This document shows, one piece after another, positions 32,663-42,684 of a DNA stretch of 47,311 nucleotides. The stretch's first letter is position 1. Each line of letters starts with the position of its first letter. Both the position numbers and the translations under genes were made by a program. This DNA is from an uncultured Granulosicoccaceae bacterium (GTDB lineage Bacteria > Pseudomonadota > Gammaproteobacteria > Granulosicoccales > Granulosicoccaceae). Where the stretch lies: contig CALLOA010000155.1 of assembly GCA_938005265.1 (NCBI GenBank), forward strand, positions 1-47,311, given 5' to 3'. The notes under the pieces are model-generated. The model was not told where the DNA came from. It did not search any database and saw nothing but the letters and a program-made list of their open reading frames with translations.

Positions 32663-33115
32663 ATGTCCTTTGAACAACTATTTTCTTTGGCAAGTACACT
32701 GGCCATGCTGGGATGGGTCATCCTGATAATTCTGCCTCGCCGCTGGAAATGGCTTAACCGTGTCCCGTCTCTTATCATTCCACTCATTTTATCGCTCGTT
32801 TACAGTTTCTTGATCGCTCGCTACTTTTTCTCAGCTGAAGGTGGATTCGATTCTTTGGCAAATGTTCAAAAGCTATTTACCTTTCCGGCAGCAGCACTAG
32901 CCGGCTGGGTTCACTATCTTGCGTTCGATTTGTTTGTTGGCGGAATTGTAGCCAAACAAGCTGATGAAGTTGGCCTGTCCCGGATAATTCAAGCTCCTAT
33001 TTTGTTACTCACCTTTATGTTTGGACCTTTTGGTTATCTGCTATTTATGCTGACGAAAATGGCAATGCAGCGGTTCAAGTTGGTGGCTCCTCAAACAGAA
33101 TCAGGAGCGAGATGA
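32663..33115 (+). CDS. ABA4-like membrane protein (DUF4281 type)
   Basis: This 150-residue protein has four hydrophobic helices: SLASTLAMLGWVILIIL, LIIPLILSLVYSFLIA, FPAAALAGWVHYLAFDLFVGG and ILLLTFMFGPFGYLLFML. GWVHYLAFDLFVG and MFGPFGYLL are characteristic of the ABA4-like family, known from neoxanthin synthesis in plants but of unknown role in bacteria. GGAG precedes the ATG. Its stop overlaps the next gene (ATGA), so the two are coupled. It is preceded by the TetR-type operator. Confidence 0.8.
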   Translation: MSFEQLFSLASTLAMLGWVILIILPRRWKWLNRVPSLIIPLILSLVYSFLIARYFFSAEGGFDSLANVQKLFTFPAAALAGWVHYLAFDLFVGGIVAKQADEVGLSRIIQAPILLLTFMFGPFGYLLFMLTKMAMQRFKLVAPQTESGAR

Positions 33116-33921
33116 TGAATATAGCGCCTGTTGTTTTCTATGATGACCAACAAACACGGCTAAACATTTGGTGGCAAGGAGCACTCTTTTTATCGTTTTT
33201 CTTGGCTTTTAATTTGGTTCTTTACTTTTGGGATCAACGTCTTTTGGCCGATGAGCCGCTGTGGGCCAAGCCAGCCAAGTTCGAAATATCCGTTGCGATC
33301 CACTTTATAACGCTGGCTGTTTTAGCCTCCTTACTCAGCCCCGCCAAACGTAATGGGCGTGTATGGAGGGCAATGTCTTATGCTGTGGTTGCCGCTGGGA
33401 TATTCGAGGTAATGTACATTTTTTTACAAGCTGCCAGAGGACAAGAATCGCATTTCAATAACTCCACGGTTGTCGAATCTGTTATGTACGGCTTAATGGG
33501 TCTCGGCGCTCTGGTATTGGTGCTGGGAAGTTTCTATTTGGGGTATTTGCTATTTCGGGAATATCAAACGACACGCAATCAACCACTGCTGCTTGCATCT
33601 GCATTGGGGCTCACAATTGGCTCAGTACTGACACTGCTTATTGCAGGCTATATGTCTTCTCAACAGGATAATGGCATAACGGCCAGTGCGATCGAAGCGC
33701 TTCGTGTCCCCATATTTGGATGGTATTTAAATGGGCAGGATCTCAGAATTCCACATTTCTTTGCAACGCATATGATGCAACTTTTACCACTCTATGGGCT
33801 TTGGCTGGGCCGAAATAATCATGCAAATGATGGCACGTATAAAGGGCGCTTGGTTTGGGTAACCGCTATCTCTGTATTGCTGATAATGACTTTGTTTGTT
33901 TTAGCAATAATCACAAGGTGA
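33112..33921 (+). CDS. Seven-helix membrane protein coupled to the ABA4-like gene
   Basis: This 269-residue protein has about seven predicted membrane helices and an N-terminal soluble segment of 20 residues. DEPLWAKPAKFEISVAIHF and the late DLRIPHFFATHMMQLLPLYGLWLG carry the most distinctive motifs, including His residues near the membrane face. Two consecutive ATG codons start it, overlapping the upstream stop. I recall similar unannotated bacterial membrane proteins but no function. Co-regulation with an ABA4-like protein by a TetR repressor suggests a lipid, isoprenoid or stress role, which is only inference. Confidence 0.75.
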   Translation: MMNIAPVVFYDDQQTRLNIWWQGALFLSFFLAFNLVLYFWDQRLLADEPLWAKPAKFEISVAIHFITLAVLASLLSPAKRNGRVWRAMSYAVVAAGIFEVMYIFLQAARGQESHFNNSTVVESVMYGLMGLGALVLVLGSFYLGYLLFREYQTTRNQPLLLASALGLTIGSVLTLLIAGYMSSQQDNGITASAIEALRVPIFGWYLNGQDLRIPHFFATHMMQLLPLYGLWLGRNNHANDGTYKGRLVWVTAISVLLIMTLFVLAIITR

Positions 33922-33973
33922 ATAATTGACATTATCAAGCTCATTTACTTTATCGCCAAGCTGCAATCCACCC

Positions 33974-34755
33974 TTATGACACAATCTCCTTAAGATATTT
34001 TTGCAGCTCTACAGCCTTGTCTTTAACCCATTGAGGTTCGTAGTTACGAGCAACAATCCAAAACTCATTGTAGCCACCTTCAAAAGCCGCATCTGTGATT
34101 GACAGCTGTTCTCGCTGTGCTAACTTCAAAGCCCGATGGAACTGAACTAGCTGGGCGTATGTTTTTGCGGAAACTCCAATATTAGAACGGAACTTCCTGT
34201 TAAGGTTACGCGATGAACAGCCTATGTACATGGCGATATTTGCGATCTGCATGAGCCCTCCTGACGCATGTAAAACATCCAGGGCGAGCAATAGCGATTG
34301 ATCAATCAGGGGTGACTTTTTAGCTGCCAAAACCCCGGCAAGATTTTTTAAGTTCAACTGGCCGCCCTTCATCTGAGAGAGCCCGGGCAATAGAGCTATA
34401 GCGTCCTGGCCACTGAGCACAGTGTCCATCGCATGATCTATTCTCTGTTGCCATACTACCGCACCACTACCGGGACGCAATCTAATACCGAGCCAACTGT
34501 CCCCTACTTCATATGCAACTGTATAAGGATGCGTCGCCGGCCCAGTGATAATGGGCGTAGGAAACTCTGATTTATAATCGTTATATCGCAAAATGATATC
34601 GCACCACCCATCCGGTAAAACCAACTCCGCCCGGATTCTTTTGCGGTAAACAACCAATAAGCCTCCACATTTCGGGAAGATTTGGGCATGACTATGGTTT
34701 CATGATATCCGACGGGAATAGGAATGGTGTTACTCCTTTGCTCGTTACACGGCAT
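33974..34755 (-). pseudogene. AraC-family regulator, probably frameshifted
   Basis: The frame 33974-34657 encodes an N-terminal ligand domain (ELVLPDGWCDIILRYND, ITGPATHPY) and a C-terminal HTH region (IANIAMYIGCSSRNLNRKFRSNIGVSAKTYAQLVQFHRAL). The expected beginning of such proteins, a YxE...V..YW pattern, occurs upstream in another frame (YHETIVMPKSSRNVEAYWLF, within 34504-34755). The two frames overlap near 34630-34660, so a one-base indel there would join them. The end after AAFEGGYNEFWIV also departs from the usual second HTH. The gene is probably inactive, unless ATG or another start near 34657 is used. Confidence 0.55.
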
Positions 34756-35131
34756 GACTGCGTCGGTATGAAAATACGTATTTCTGAAGATCAGACCTAC
34801 TTTTTATCTCAGCCTTTTCCTACAGAAGATCCATGAAATTGCATTGGGTACGTCTCGTGCCATGAATTCTATTGAAGTATTAGAGAATGAGCGCACATTT
34901 ATTAACGCGAATTCAAAATATTATATTTAGCGCTATATATAGAAATACCTGAGGTCTGAATGCTGTTTATCTGATAGTCGATAGTGGGCTTTACTTTTTA
35001 AAATGGCCAAATCATACTCAGTGCAATCATAATTCTACTGCACATGAAGTGGTGAAGTGATTCCCTGAATCAAACCGAAAGATGGTATTTTGATAGTTAT
35101 TCTTTAGCAAAATCTAAAATGGAGAGGTGTA
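34756..35131. other. AT-rich upstream region of the secreted protein gene
   Basis: No gene is seen in these 376 bp. ATATTTAGC (34923-34931) and GCTATATAT (34932-34940) form an 18-bp palindrome with one mismatch, a possible operator. The last 40 bp before 35132 are AT-rich and end in GGAGAGG, a good ribosome site. Confidence 0.45.
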
Positions 35132-36586
35132 ATGAAAAGGACCAGATTCGCAATTCTTTTAGCAGGACTTTATTTCCTATTTTCCGCAAATGCATATGCA
35201 ATAGGAAATGTGTGTAGCAACTTTGACATTTCCTTTGAAAATAATGCCGATCACGACATCAAGCTAACCAAGTTTGAATACTACGATTTTAATAAAAATA
35301 AATGGAAGACTGAAAATTTGTTAGGGGTTGATGGGATTAAAACTATTGATCCCGGAGAAACATGGACGAAAAAGCGAGATTTTGAAAAGGTTGAAGATCG
35401 TGACACGCGGTTCAGAACAACTTTTCAAAATGTAATTGATGGCACAGCATCTCAGAAACAAACAATCTTATCGAGTGTATTTCGGTGTGAAGATCGTGGT
35501 GAAAAAACAATCACTTTTGAAAGCTCCACTACCGGCGATGTGGTTGGAAATGTCTGTGACAATTTCAACATTACTTTTGAGAATGAGTCTGGAGACGAGA
35601 TCAAAGTTAAAAAGTTAGAGTATTTTGATTTTAACAAGAGTAAATGGAAAACTGAAAATATGTTCGGCGTTGATGGCCATCAAAAAATAAATCCAGGAGC
35701 TTCATGGACGAAACGACGGGATTTGGGGAAAGTAGGAGGAACAGATACGAAGTTTAGAGCAACTTATCAACGCGCAATTGGCGGAAACAAATGGCGGCAA
35801 AATGAAACGGTAACCACAGCGGATTTCACTTGTACTAATGGTGGCAGCAGATCTGTTGTAATTGAAGACAACGATGAGGCCAACGCTCAATCGGTAAAGC
35901 TTGTGCATGATGAAGGTTCAGAGCTCGGACTGGCGGCCCTGGCAATCAGAAATCGATTCCCATTCTTAAACGATGCTCAACGATCAAAAAATCCAAAATT
36001 TATTGATAGCCATACTAAAAACTATGGTACCGGGCATGCAGAATTAAAGGGTTACGGGATTACGATGATCGCCCATCACGGACACAAACCAACACCAAGT
36101 TTCGATACAATAAATTATTGGAGAGGTGAATTGGATCAGCCAAATGAATTATTTTTTCAAAAAGGAAAAAATAATAGAGAGAAGCAATGGAATATTATCG
36201 GCATGGGTTATGGTTTGGTTTTTGATCCGGACGATCCACCTACCCTGGATGCTGATGGGTATAGCTACCCCTTTCTGGTACATGAAGCTGGATACCACAG
36301 GCTTGGAGATGGGGGCTTTGATTGTGCTGATGACGGAGATTTAAAAACATCATCCTGGAACTCGGGATTAAGAATTGATGCTGCTGGTAAAATGAATGTA
36401 ACGAGAGATGATATTAAAAATCGAACTAGTCTCAGGAAGAAGAGGCATGGGCGCTTATGGACAATCCATGTTTGGTTTGATCCTGAGACTGGCTTACCTG
36501 TAGTAACAAATACCGACCCATGGGCGCGACAAGCATCTGATGCTCTAAGGGTCGATGATTGCGCTTTTTATTATCAACAACCATAG
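35132..36586 (+). CDS. Secreted protein with a duplicated beta-rich N-terminal domain
   Basis: This 484-residue protein has a signal peptide ending near ANAYA (residue 23). Two homologous units follow, with a period of 114 residues, starting GNVCSNFDISFEN (25) and GNVCDNFNITFEN (139). Shared features are KxEYFDFNK-KWKTEN, GVDG, PG-WTK-RD and a final Cys, giving likely disulfides C28-C119 and C142-C234. Residues 250-484 form a distinct region with AHHGHKP, FLVHEAGYHRLGDGGFDC and HVWFDPETGLP. No family is recognised. The gene is more AT-rich than its neighbours, suggesting transfer. GGAGAGG precedes the ATG. Confidence 0.75.
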   Translation: MKRTRFAILLAGLYFLFSANAYAIGNVCSNFDISFENNADHDIKLTKFEYYDFNKNKWKTENLLGVDGIKTIDPGETWTKKRDFEKVEDRDTRFRTTFQNVIDGTASQKQTILSSVFRCEDRGEKTITFESSTTGDVVGNVCDNFNITFENESGDEIKVKKLEYFDFNKSKWKTENMFGVDGHQKINPGASWTKRRDLGKVGGTDTKFRATYQRAIGGNKWRQNETVTTADFTCTNGGSRSVVIEDNDEANAQSVKLVHDEGSELGLAALAIRNRFPFLNDAQRSKNPKFIDSHTKNYGTGHAELKGYGITMIAHHGHKPTPSFDTINYWRGELDQPNELFFQKGKNNREKQWNIIGMGYGLVFDPDDPPTLDADGYSYPFLVHEAGYHRLGDGGFDCADDGDLKTSSWNSGLRIDAAGKMNVTRDDIKNRTSLRKKRHGRLWTIHVWFDPETGLPVVTNTDPWARQASDALRVDDCAFYYQQP

Positions 36587-36639
36587 GGTGTGAAAGTGTT
36601 ATCCCATGCATGGGCCATAGCAGGCAGCAACGCGCTGAT

Positions 36640-37548
36640 TTAGCGCCCCCGAATGCGCGGGTCGAGCGCATCGCGTAACCCGTCCCCCATGTAATTCACA
36701 CTCAAAACAGTCAATGAGATCATAAGCCCCGGCCAAATGGCTCTTTCGGGGTATTGCTGCAGGAAGTCTGTGGCATCACGCAATAGCCGGCCCCAGGTCG
36801 GGAAATCGGGTGGAAAGCCAAGCCCCAGAAAACTCAGCGCACTTTCTGTGATGATGGCGGTGGCGATACCAAGCGTTGCCGATACCATGATCGGCGACAA
36901 TACATTAGGCAGAATATGACGCGACATCATTCGCGAGTTGCGCGTACCGATTGAGCGCGCTGCTACCATAAATTCACGCTCCTTCAGTGACAACACATCA
37001 CCGCGCACGATGCGGGCAGTTTGCATCCATGAAGTTATGCCAATGGCGCTTACCATTAGAATGAAAATTCCACCTTCTGGTCCGAAGCTCGCTGACAGAG
37101 TCTCGCGAAACAGCATGATGATTACCAAGAGCAATGGCAACAGCGGCAGAGCCAGAAACAAATCAGTCAGCCGCATAAGAATACCGTCAAGCCATTGGAA
37201 AAAACCTGCCAGAACTCCTATCAGTGTACCCAGCAACAAAGCGATAAACATCGCAGTCATACCAACCGCCATGGATACACGGCCACCAATCATCACCCGC
37301 GCCAGAGTATCGCGACCCAATTGATCCGTCCCCATGGGGTGCGCCCAGCTTGGCCCCTGGTTTCTTGATCGTATATCAATCGCTGTAGCTTCATAAGGCC
37401 ACAACCACGGCCCGATCAACACACCGAGAAGAATAAAGATAAATACAAAAGCACCTACCAGTGCTCCCTTGTGGGTGCGGAACTGCACCCAGACGTACCA
37501 CCACTGGCTGCGGGAAGGTTTGTCCAATTCAAGGCTCGTATCAGTCAT
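36640..37548 (-). CDS. ABC transporter permease, DppC-type
   Basis: This 302-residue inner-membrane permease belongs to the peptide/nickel/opine uptake family. A cytoplasmic N-terminus (SRSQWWYVWVQFRTHKGALVGAF) precedes about five to six helices. HPMGTDQLGRDTLARVMIGGRVSM and EFMVAARSIGTRNSRMMSRHILPN (EAA loop) are classic DppC/OppC motifs. ATG 37548 has AGGA 6 nt upstream and overlaps the dppB stop by 8 bp. The longer frame to 37584 is rejected for lack of a ribosome site. Confidence 0.93.
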   Translation of the reverse strand: MTDTSLELDKPSRSQWWYVWVQFRTHKGALVGAFVFIFILLGVLIGPWLWPYEATAIDIRSRNQGPSWAHPMGTDQLGRDTLARVMIGGRVSMAVGMTAMFIALLLGTLIGVLAGFFQWLDGILMRLTDLFLALPLLPLLLVIIMLFRETLSASFGPEGGIFILMVSAIGITSWMQTARIVRGDVLSLKEREFMVAARSIGTRNSRMMSRHILPNVLSPIMVSATLGIATAIITESALSFLGLGFPPDFPTWGRLLRDATDFLQQYPERAIWPGLMISLTVLSVNYMGDGLRDALDPRIRGR

Positions 37549-38566
37549 AACGGATCCTCGGGTCGAGCAAGCCATACAACACATCAGCTACCAGATTGAA
37601 CAGCACAATCAGAATCGCAAATATGAACGTCAGTGTTTGCACCATCGGCACATCTCCACCCTGAATTGCGATGATGAGTAACTGGCCCAGTCCATTCACT
37701 TTAAATACCTGTTCTGTGATAATTGCGCCTCCGAAAATGCCGGGGATTCCCAGGGCGATGACTGTAACCACCGGTATCATCGAATTTCGCAACACGTGCT
37801 TCATCACCACGCCCCTTTCACGCACACCTTTGGCACGCGCGGTACGAACGTAGTCCTGATTAAGGTTATCGAGCATGGAGGCGCGCGCGAAGCGGCTTAT
37901 TTGAGCGGTGATCTGCAATGCCAGCACCATCACCGGCATGATCATCTGCCGGAACTGGAATTTGAAACTCTCCCAATCAGTTACCCTGTGTGTAGTGTCA
38001 TAGATTGACGGTAACCACCAGAAACTATCAGTCGGTATCAGCACAGAAAAAACAACTATAACCAGAACGCCGGAGAAAAACGGCGGAACTGAAAAACCTA
38101 CCATCGATATAAACGTGCCAGCCTGATCAAAAAAGGAATACTGACGGTAAGCAGAGTAAATGCCGATGGGTATGGCAATGAGTATCCCCACAACATAAGC
38201 GGTTCCCACAACCCACAACGTTTGCGGCATACGTTCCCAGATCAAATCCATCACCGGTGAGCGCGTAGCATAGGAAATAAGCCGGGTCTCATTTGCCGTG
38301 CCCAGATCCCAGCCGAAGGAATTTTCCAGAAAAATTCGTGGCTCAAGCCAGAAAAACTGTTTAAGCCACAGAAAGTACTGCACCGTTATTGGCTGATTGA
38401 CGCCCAGGCTTTCACGAATTTTCTCGCGCACCTCAGGCGGGATGGTCAGTGGCAGATTGGCAGTAGGATCGGAAGGCGAAAGTTTGACGATCAAAAAGAT
38501 CACAAACGAAATAAAGATCAGCGTCGGAATCGTCAGGATTAACCGACGGATGGTATAGGTGAGCAT
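37541..38566 (-). CDS. ABC transporter permease, DppB-type
   Basis: This 341-residue inner-membrane permease has a first helix at the N-terminus (LTYTIRRLILTIPTLIFISFVIFLIV), a periplasmic loop and five further helices. The EAA loop reads QDYVRTARAKGVRERGVVMKHVLRNSMIPVV, and the C-terminus NLVADVLYGLLDPRIRYD is the DppB hallmark. The large periplasmic loop (residues 75-115) is longer than in E. coli DppB. It is the middle gene of the binding protein-dppB-dppC row. Confidence 0.93.
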   Translation of the reverse strand: MLTYTIRRLILTIPTLIFISFVIFLIVKLSPSDPTANLPLTIPPEVREKIRESLGVNQPITVQYFLWLKQFFWLEPRIFLENSFGWDLGTANETRLISYATRSPVMDLIWERMPQTLWVVGTAYVVGILIAIPIGIYSAYRQYSFFDQAGTFISMVGFSVPPFFSGVLVIVVFSVLIPTDSFWWLPSIYDTTHRVTDWESFKFQFRQMIMPVMVLALQITAQISRFARASMLDNLNQDYVRTARAKGVRERGVVMKHVLRNSMIPVVTVIALGIPGIFGGAIITEQVFKVNGLGQLLIIAIQGGDVPMVQTLTFIFAILIVLFNLVADVLYGLLDPRIRYD

Positions 38567-38715
38567 GGATTCAGACGCCGTTAATCAGATCTGGTGCGCT
38601 AAGTCTAGGCTGCAATGCAGGGATCGGTAGATTCCGCTCCCTGCAATATTGCAGCATAAAATACAGCATGAAAGAAAGGGTAAACGATTTGCCCGCTCAC
38701 CCACTCTTCACCTGT

Positions 38716-40431
38716 CTACTTGATGCGGTACCAGTCCTTGATATTCCACAGCTCCGAATCCCAATCAGAGATTTGCACACCGCCAAGTGAATTGGCGTAG
38801 GCAGATACGCCACCACGGTGCACCAATGGAATGATGCTGTAGCTGTTCATCAGCATATCGTTCTGCTGTTTGACAATCTCAGCACGTGCATCAATACCCG
38901 CTGTCTGCGACAGTTTGTCTACCAGGGCATCATAAGCCGGGTCGCAGAATCGTTGCATGTTGGAACCCTGCCACTGCGAATCCGGTGAAGGAATTTCACT
39001 ACAACGCCAGTTCGCCATATAGGCTTCAGGATCAACACCTGCGAAGTTGTTGGTGTACATCTCAACGTCTGCGAAGAACTTCTGGAAGGTGTCGGGGCTT
39101 GCCGGGTCACCACCAAAGAACACCGATGCATCGATGTTACGCAGTTCGGTTTCGATACCGATCTGGCTCCACCATTCTTTAATCAACGCTTGAGTATCCT
39201 GACGTACTGCGTTGGTTGACGTCTGGTAAGACACGCTTAAAGGCACTCCATCCTTTTCACGAATGCCGTCACCATTGGTATCAACTATTCCCGCTTCATC
39301 AAGCAATGCTTTGGCACCTTCGATGTCCTGGGTTTTGCAAGCGTCATTGGCGGTCGACGAATAGACTGCCGGTGCTGGCAGCACGTTACAGGTAACCTGA
39401 CCACCCGCGCCATAGCCAATTTCAACAATCAATGCACGGTCAATCGCCATGGACATGGCTTGACCGATGCGTGAGTCTGTCAGAAACGGGTGAGGATGCT
39501 TGACAGTCGCACGCTCATCACCAAGGCTGGGGTCGGGGTTCGACTGATTGATGTGTAATCGCTCTACCGACGTACCGAATGCGGTGGCTACAGTACCTTT
39601 GCCTTTACTTTCCATTTCGGCAAGCACGGTTGGGTCAATCTGCAGATTCCAGGCGTAATCAAATTCCCCGGTTTCCAGTACCGAACGTGCGGCTGCCGCG
39701 GCATCACCACCACCTTTGAAGTTAACGGTCGCGAAGGCAGGCTTGCCCTCTTCACGGAAATTGTCATTCGCAGCGAATTGCACAACGTCATTAGCTTTGA
39801 ATTCGGTAACCACAAAGGGCCCCGTGCCAATGGGTCCAAAGTTGGCATCGGTGCATGTCGGCGCTTTGGCACCCAGACAATCCTTGAACTGTGCTTCCTG
39901 AATAATAGGGCTTTCAGCACCTACCAATGAGGTATAAGGAAACGGTTTTGGGCCGCTGAACGTGATTTTGATTGTCAGGTCGTCAACCGCTTCGATGTTC
40001 TCTACACCATCGAAGTAACTGGCCTGTGCACAACCACCCTCAGGGTCGGTGCAATACTTCCAGGTAAAGACAGCATCTGCAGCCGTCAGAGGTGAACCAT
40101 CAGACCATTTCACCCCTTCCTTTAGTTTCCAGGTGATGGAAGTCAGATCTTCAGCAATACCACCGTTTTCAACGGTAGGAATTTCCGCAGCCAACCAGGG
40201 CAACAGCTCGCCAGTATCAGAGAAGCGACCGAGTGACTCCAGAACGAGTGAGGCGCTTTCAACCTCTTTGGTGCCGCCCGACAAATACGGATTCAGGGTC
40301 GATGGTGCTTGCCAGTAAATGATGTTTACCTGACCATCCCGGCCCCGTTCGCCACTATGTCCGTCCGCATGAGCCAACGGCGTCAATGCAGTTGCGACCG
40401 CAGCGCCGACCAGCAATTTTCTGTAATTCAT
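38716..40431 (-). CDS. ABC transporter substrate-binding protein, family 5 (peptide/opine type)
   Basis: This 571-residue periplasmic binding protein has a signal peptide of about 22 residues cleaved near AHA-DG. The mature protein shows SBP_bac_5 features: INIIYWQAPSTLNPYLSGG, WKLKEGVKWSDGSPLTAADAVFTWKYC and IEGAKALLDEAGIVDTNGDGIREKDGVPL. ATG 40431 has GGAG 6 nt upstream. The protein is somewhat longer than DppA, and the ligand could be a peptide, an opine or another oligomeric amine. A 149-bp gap separates it from dppB. Confidence 0.93.
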   Translation of the reverse strand: MNYRKLLVGAAVATALTPLAHADGHSGERGRDGQVNIIYWQAPSTLNPYLSGGTKEVESASLVLESLGRFSDTGELLPWLAAEIPTVENGGIAEDLTSITWKLKEGVKWSDGSPLTAADAVFTWKYCTDPEGGCAQASYFDGVENIEAVDDLTIKITFSGPKPFPYTSLVGAESPIIQEAQFKDCLGAKAPTCTDANFGPIGTGPFVVTEFKANDVVQFAANDNFREEGKPAFATVNFKGGGDAAAAARSVLETGEFDYAWNLQIDPTVLAEMESKGKGTVATAFGTSVERLHINQSNPDPSLGDERATVKHPHPFLTDSRIGQAMSMAIDRALIVEIGYGAGGQVTCNVLPAPAVYSSTANDACKTQDIEGAKALLDEAGIVDTNGDGIREKDGVPLSVSYQTSTNAVRQDTQALIKEWWSQIGIETELRNIDASVFFGGDPASPDTFQKFFADVEMYTNNFAGVDPEAYMANWRCSEIPSPDSQWQGSNMQRFCDPAYDALVDKLSQTAGIDARAEIVKQQNDMLMNSYSIIPLVHRGGVSAYANSLGGVQISDWDSELWNIKDWYRIK

Positions 40432-40724
40432 TGATTTCTCCAAGTTGATTTCTCTGTTTATCGCCTCTGTGTTGCGACCGTTGCCGACTCAATGGCCGGA
40501 GGCAGGCAGGAACCGGTTTACCGCCAAGGGGTAATTCTCCAGGCTCTTTACGGCGTGCCCCTATCAATAACCACTTGTCTGCTCTATTGCAAGTGTTTTT
40601 CAGTCTGGCATAGCTCCAAGCCACCTGTGTGCTTTGTTTTGGTGTGAAACCGCCCCTATATCGGGCAATCAGAGCAGAATCGACCTCAGCTGCAGCCTAG
40701 TGTAACCTCTGAGCAGGTAAGTTT

Positions 40725-42605
40725 ATGGAGAATCGAATTTTGCACAGCAGTGGCGATACCGAAACAGGCCCGGTCGCGGAAATCCGCAATTTACGTGTCG
40801 AATTCCAGACCAAAGAAGGCACAGTGGCGGGCGTTGAGGATGTCAGCTTCGAAATTCAACCGGGTCAGACGCTCTGCGTGGTAGGCGAAAGTGGCTCCGG
40901 CAAGTCCGTCAGTTCCCTGTCACTCATGCGACTGGTTGAATATGGAGGAGGCTCGATTGCTCAGGGAGAACTGTTGTTTGATGATGGCGATCAAGGCGGG
41001 CTGCGTAATCTGGCAGATCTCAGTCAGGATGAAATGCGGCGACTGCGTGGCAACAAGATCGGCATGATCTTCCAGGAACCGATGACCGCGCTTAACCCGG
41101 TCTTCACCATCGGCTCACAGTTACGCGAAGTACTGATGTTGCATCGCAAGCTGTCGAAATCTGATGCAACAGCACGTGTTTTACAACTCCTGCGCAAAGT
41201 TAAAATCCCGGAACCGGAACGCCGCCTGGATCAATTCCCACACGAACTTTCCGGCGGCATGCGCCAAAGAGTCATGATAGCAATGGCACTGGCTTGCGAA
41301 CCGCGCCTGTTGATAGCTGACGAACCCACCACAGCCCTCGACGTTACCATCCAGGCTGAGATTCTTGCCTTGATCGATCAGCTTAAAAATGAAACAGGGG
41401 CAGCGGTTCTATTTATTACGCACGACATGGCGGTGGTTGCGCAAATGGCAGACCGAGTGGTGGTGATGTACCGGGGGCGTAAAGTCGAAGAAGGCAGCGT
41501 TTTTGAAATATTCGAAAATCCGAAGGAAGACTACACCAAAGCCTTGCTGGCTGCGGTTCCCCGGCTGGGTGAAATGGCAGGCAAAGCGCACCCTGAAACC
41601 ATGCGCCTGATCGGTGAGTCAGCACGCGAGACTACAGAATTTACCGCCGTTGAATCAGGTGATACACCCTTGCTTGAGGTGCGAAATCTGGTTACCCGTT
41701 TTGCTGTCAAGGGTGGCTTGTTAAGGCGCACGGTGGCCCGGGTCCATGCAGTCGAAGATGTATCTTTCAGTGTTGCATCCGGTGAAACCCTGTCAATTGT
41801 CGGCGAATCAGGGTGCGGCAAATCCACCGTTGGTCGCTCCATCCTGCGATTGACCGAACCAGTATCAGGTGAAATAAGGCTCAACGGTGTCGATGTAAGA
41901 GCGTTGGGTTCGAGCGCCTTGAGAGAAGCACGAGCTGATATGCAAATGGTTTTTCAGGACCCGTTTGCCTCACTGAACCCGCAGATGCGGCTAATGGAAC
42001 AGGTTGCCGAACCACTGCGTAACTTTAATATCTGCAAGGGCTCGGAGTTGCAGGATCGTGTGGCCCTTTTATTTGACCGTGTCAAACTGCCGCGCAGTTT
42101 CCTTAACCGCTACCCGCATGAAATGTCCGGCGGTCAACGCCAACGTGTTGCCATTGCACGCGCACTGGCACTGAATCCGAAACTGATCATCGCCGATGAA
42201 GCCGTCAGCGCACTGGACGTGTCAGTACAGGCAGAGGTGCTTAATCTGCTGCTGGAACTTCAGGCTGAGCTGGGTATTTCCATGGTTTTTATAAGCCACG
42301 ACATGGCAGTCGTTGAGCGGGTGTCACACCGCATTGCGGTGATGTATCTGGGCCGAATAGTTGAGACCGGTACGCGACAGCAGGTCTTCGAAAACCCGCA
42401 GCATGCTTACACTAAGGCACTAATGAGCGCTGTTCCGGTTGCTGACCCACGCAATAAAACCATCAGACCCGACCTGAACTTCCGCCCTATTCCATCACCC
42501 ATATTTCCTCTTGATTACCAACCGAAACCCAGCAGCTACCAGGAAATTGCGCCAGGGCATCTGACACTTGAAGACCACGACGGTGACTGGGCGGCTTCTG
42601 CTTGA
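40725..42605 (+). CDS. Fused double ATP-binding protein of a peptide-type ABC transporter (GsiA/DppDF-like)
   Basis: This 626-residue protein joins two ATPase domains that are separate in DppD/DppF. Domain 1 has [23 protein letters not shown] and [12 protein letters not shown]. Domain 2 has [24 protein letters not shown] and [12 protein letters not shown]. Each is followed by an H-loop (SHDMAVVE or THDMAVVA) and the oligopeptide-type C-terminal extension. The second Walker B reads DEA instead of DEP, a minor change. It is encoded divergently from the binding protein and permease genes, with which it presumably works. AGG precedes the ATG. Confidence 0.94.
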   Translation: MENRILHSSGDTETGPVAEIRNLRVEFQTKEGTVAGVEDVSFEIQPGQTLCVVGESGSGKSVSSLSLMRLVEYGGGSIAQGELLFDDGDQGGLRNLADLSQDEMRRLRGNKIGMIFQEPMTALNPVFTIGSQLREVLMLHRKLSKSDATARVLQLLRKVKIPEPERRLDQFPHELSGGMRQRVMIAMALACEPRLLIADEPTTALDVTIQAEILALIDQLKNETGAAVLFITHDMAVVAQMADRVVVMYRGRKVEEGSVFEIFENPKEDYTKALLAAVPRLGEMAGKAHPETMRLIGESARETTEFTAVESGDTPLLEVRNLVTRFAVKGGLLRRTVARVHAVEDVSFSVASGETLSIVGESGCGKSTVGRSILRLTEPVSGEIRLNGVDVRALGSSALREARADMQMVFQDPFASLNPQMRLMEQVAEPLRNFNICKGSELQDRVALLFDRVKLPRSFLNRYPHEMSGGQRQRVAIARALALNPKLIIADEAVSALDVSVQAEVLNLLLELQAELGISMVFISHDMAVVERVSHRIAVMYLGRIVETGTRQQVFENPQHAYTKALMSAVPVADPRNKTIRPDLNFRPIPSPIFPLDYQPKPSSYQEIAPGHLTLEDHDGDWAASA

Positions 42606-42684
42606 TGCTTCGATTGACACTTCGGTTGGCGCAGCGACCTGCCGCTTTGGTTAACTCTTGGGTTAACGCCTTAGCTAATTGACC

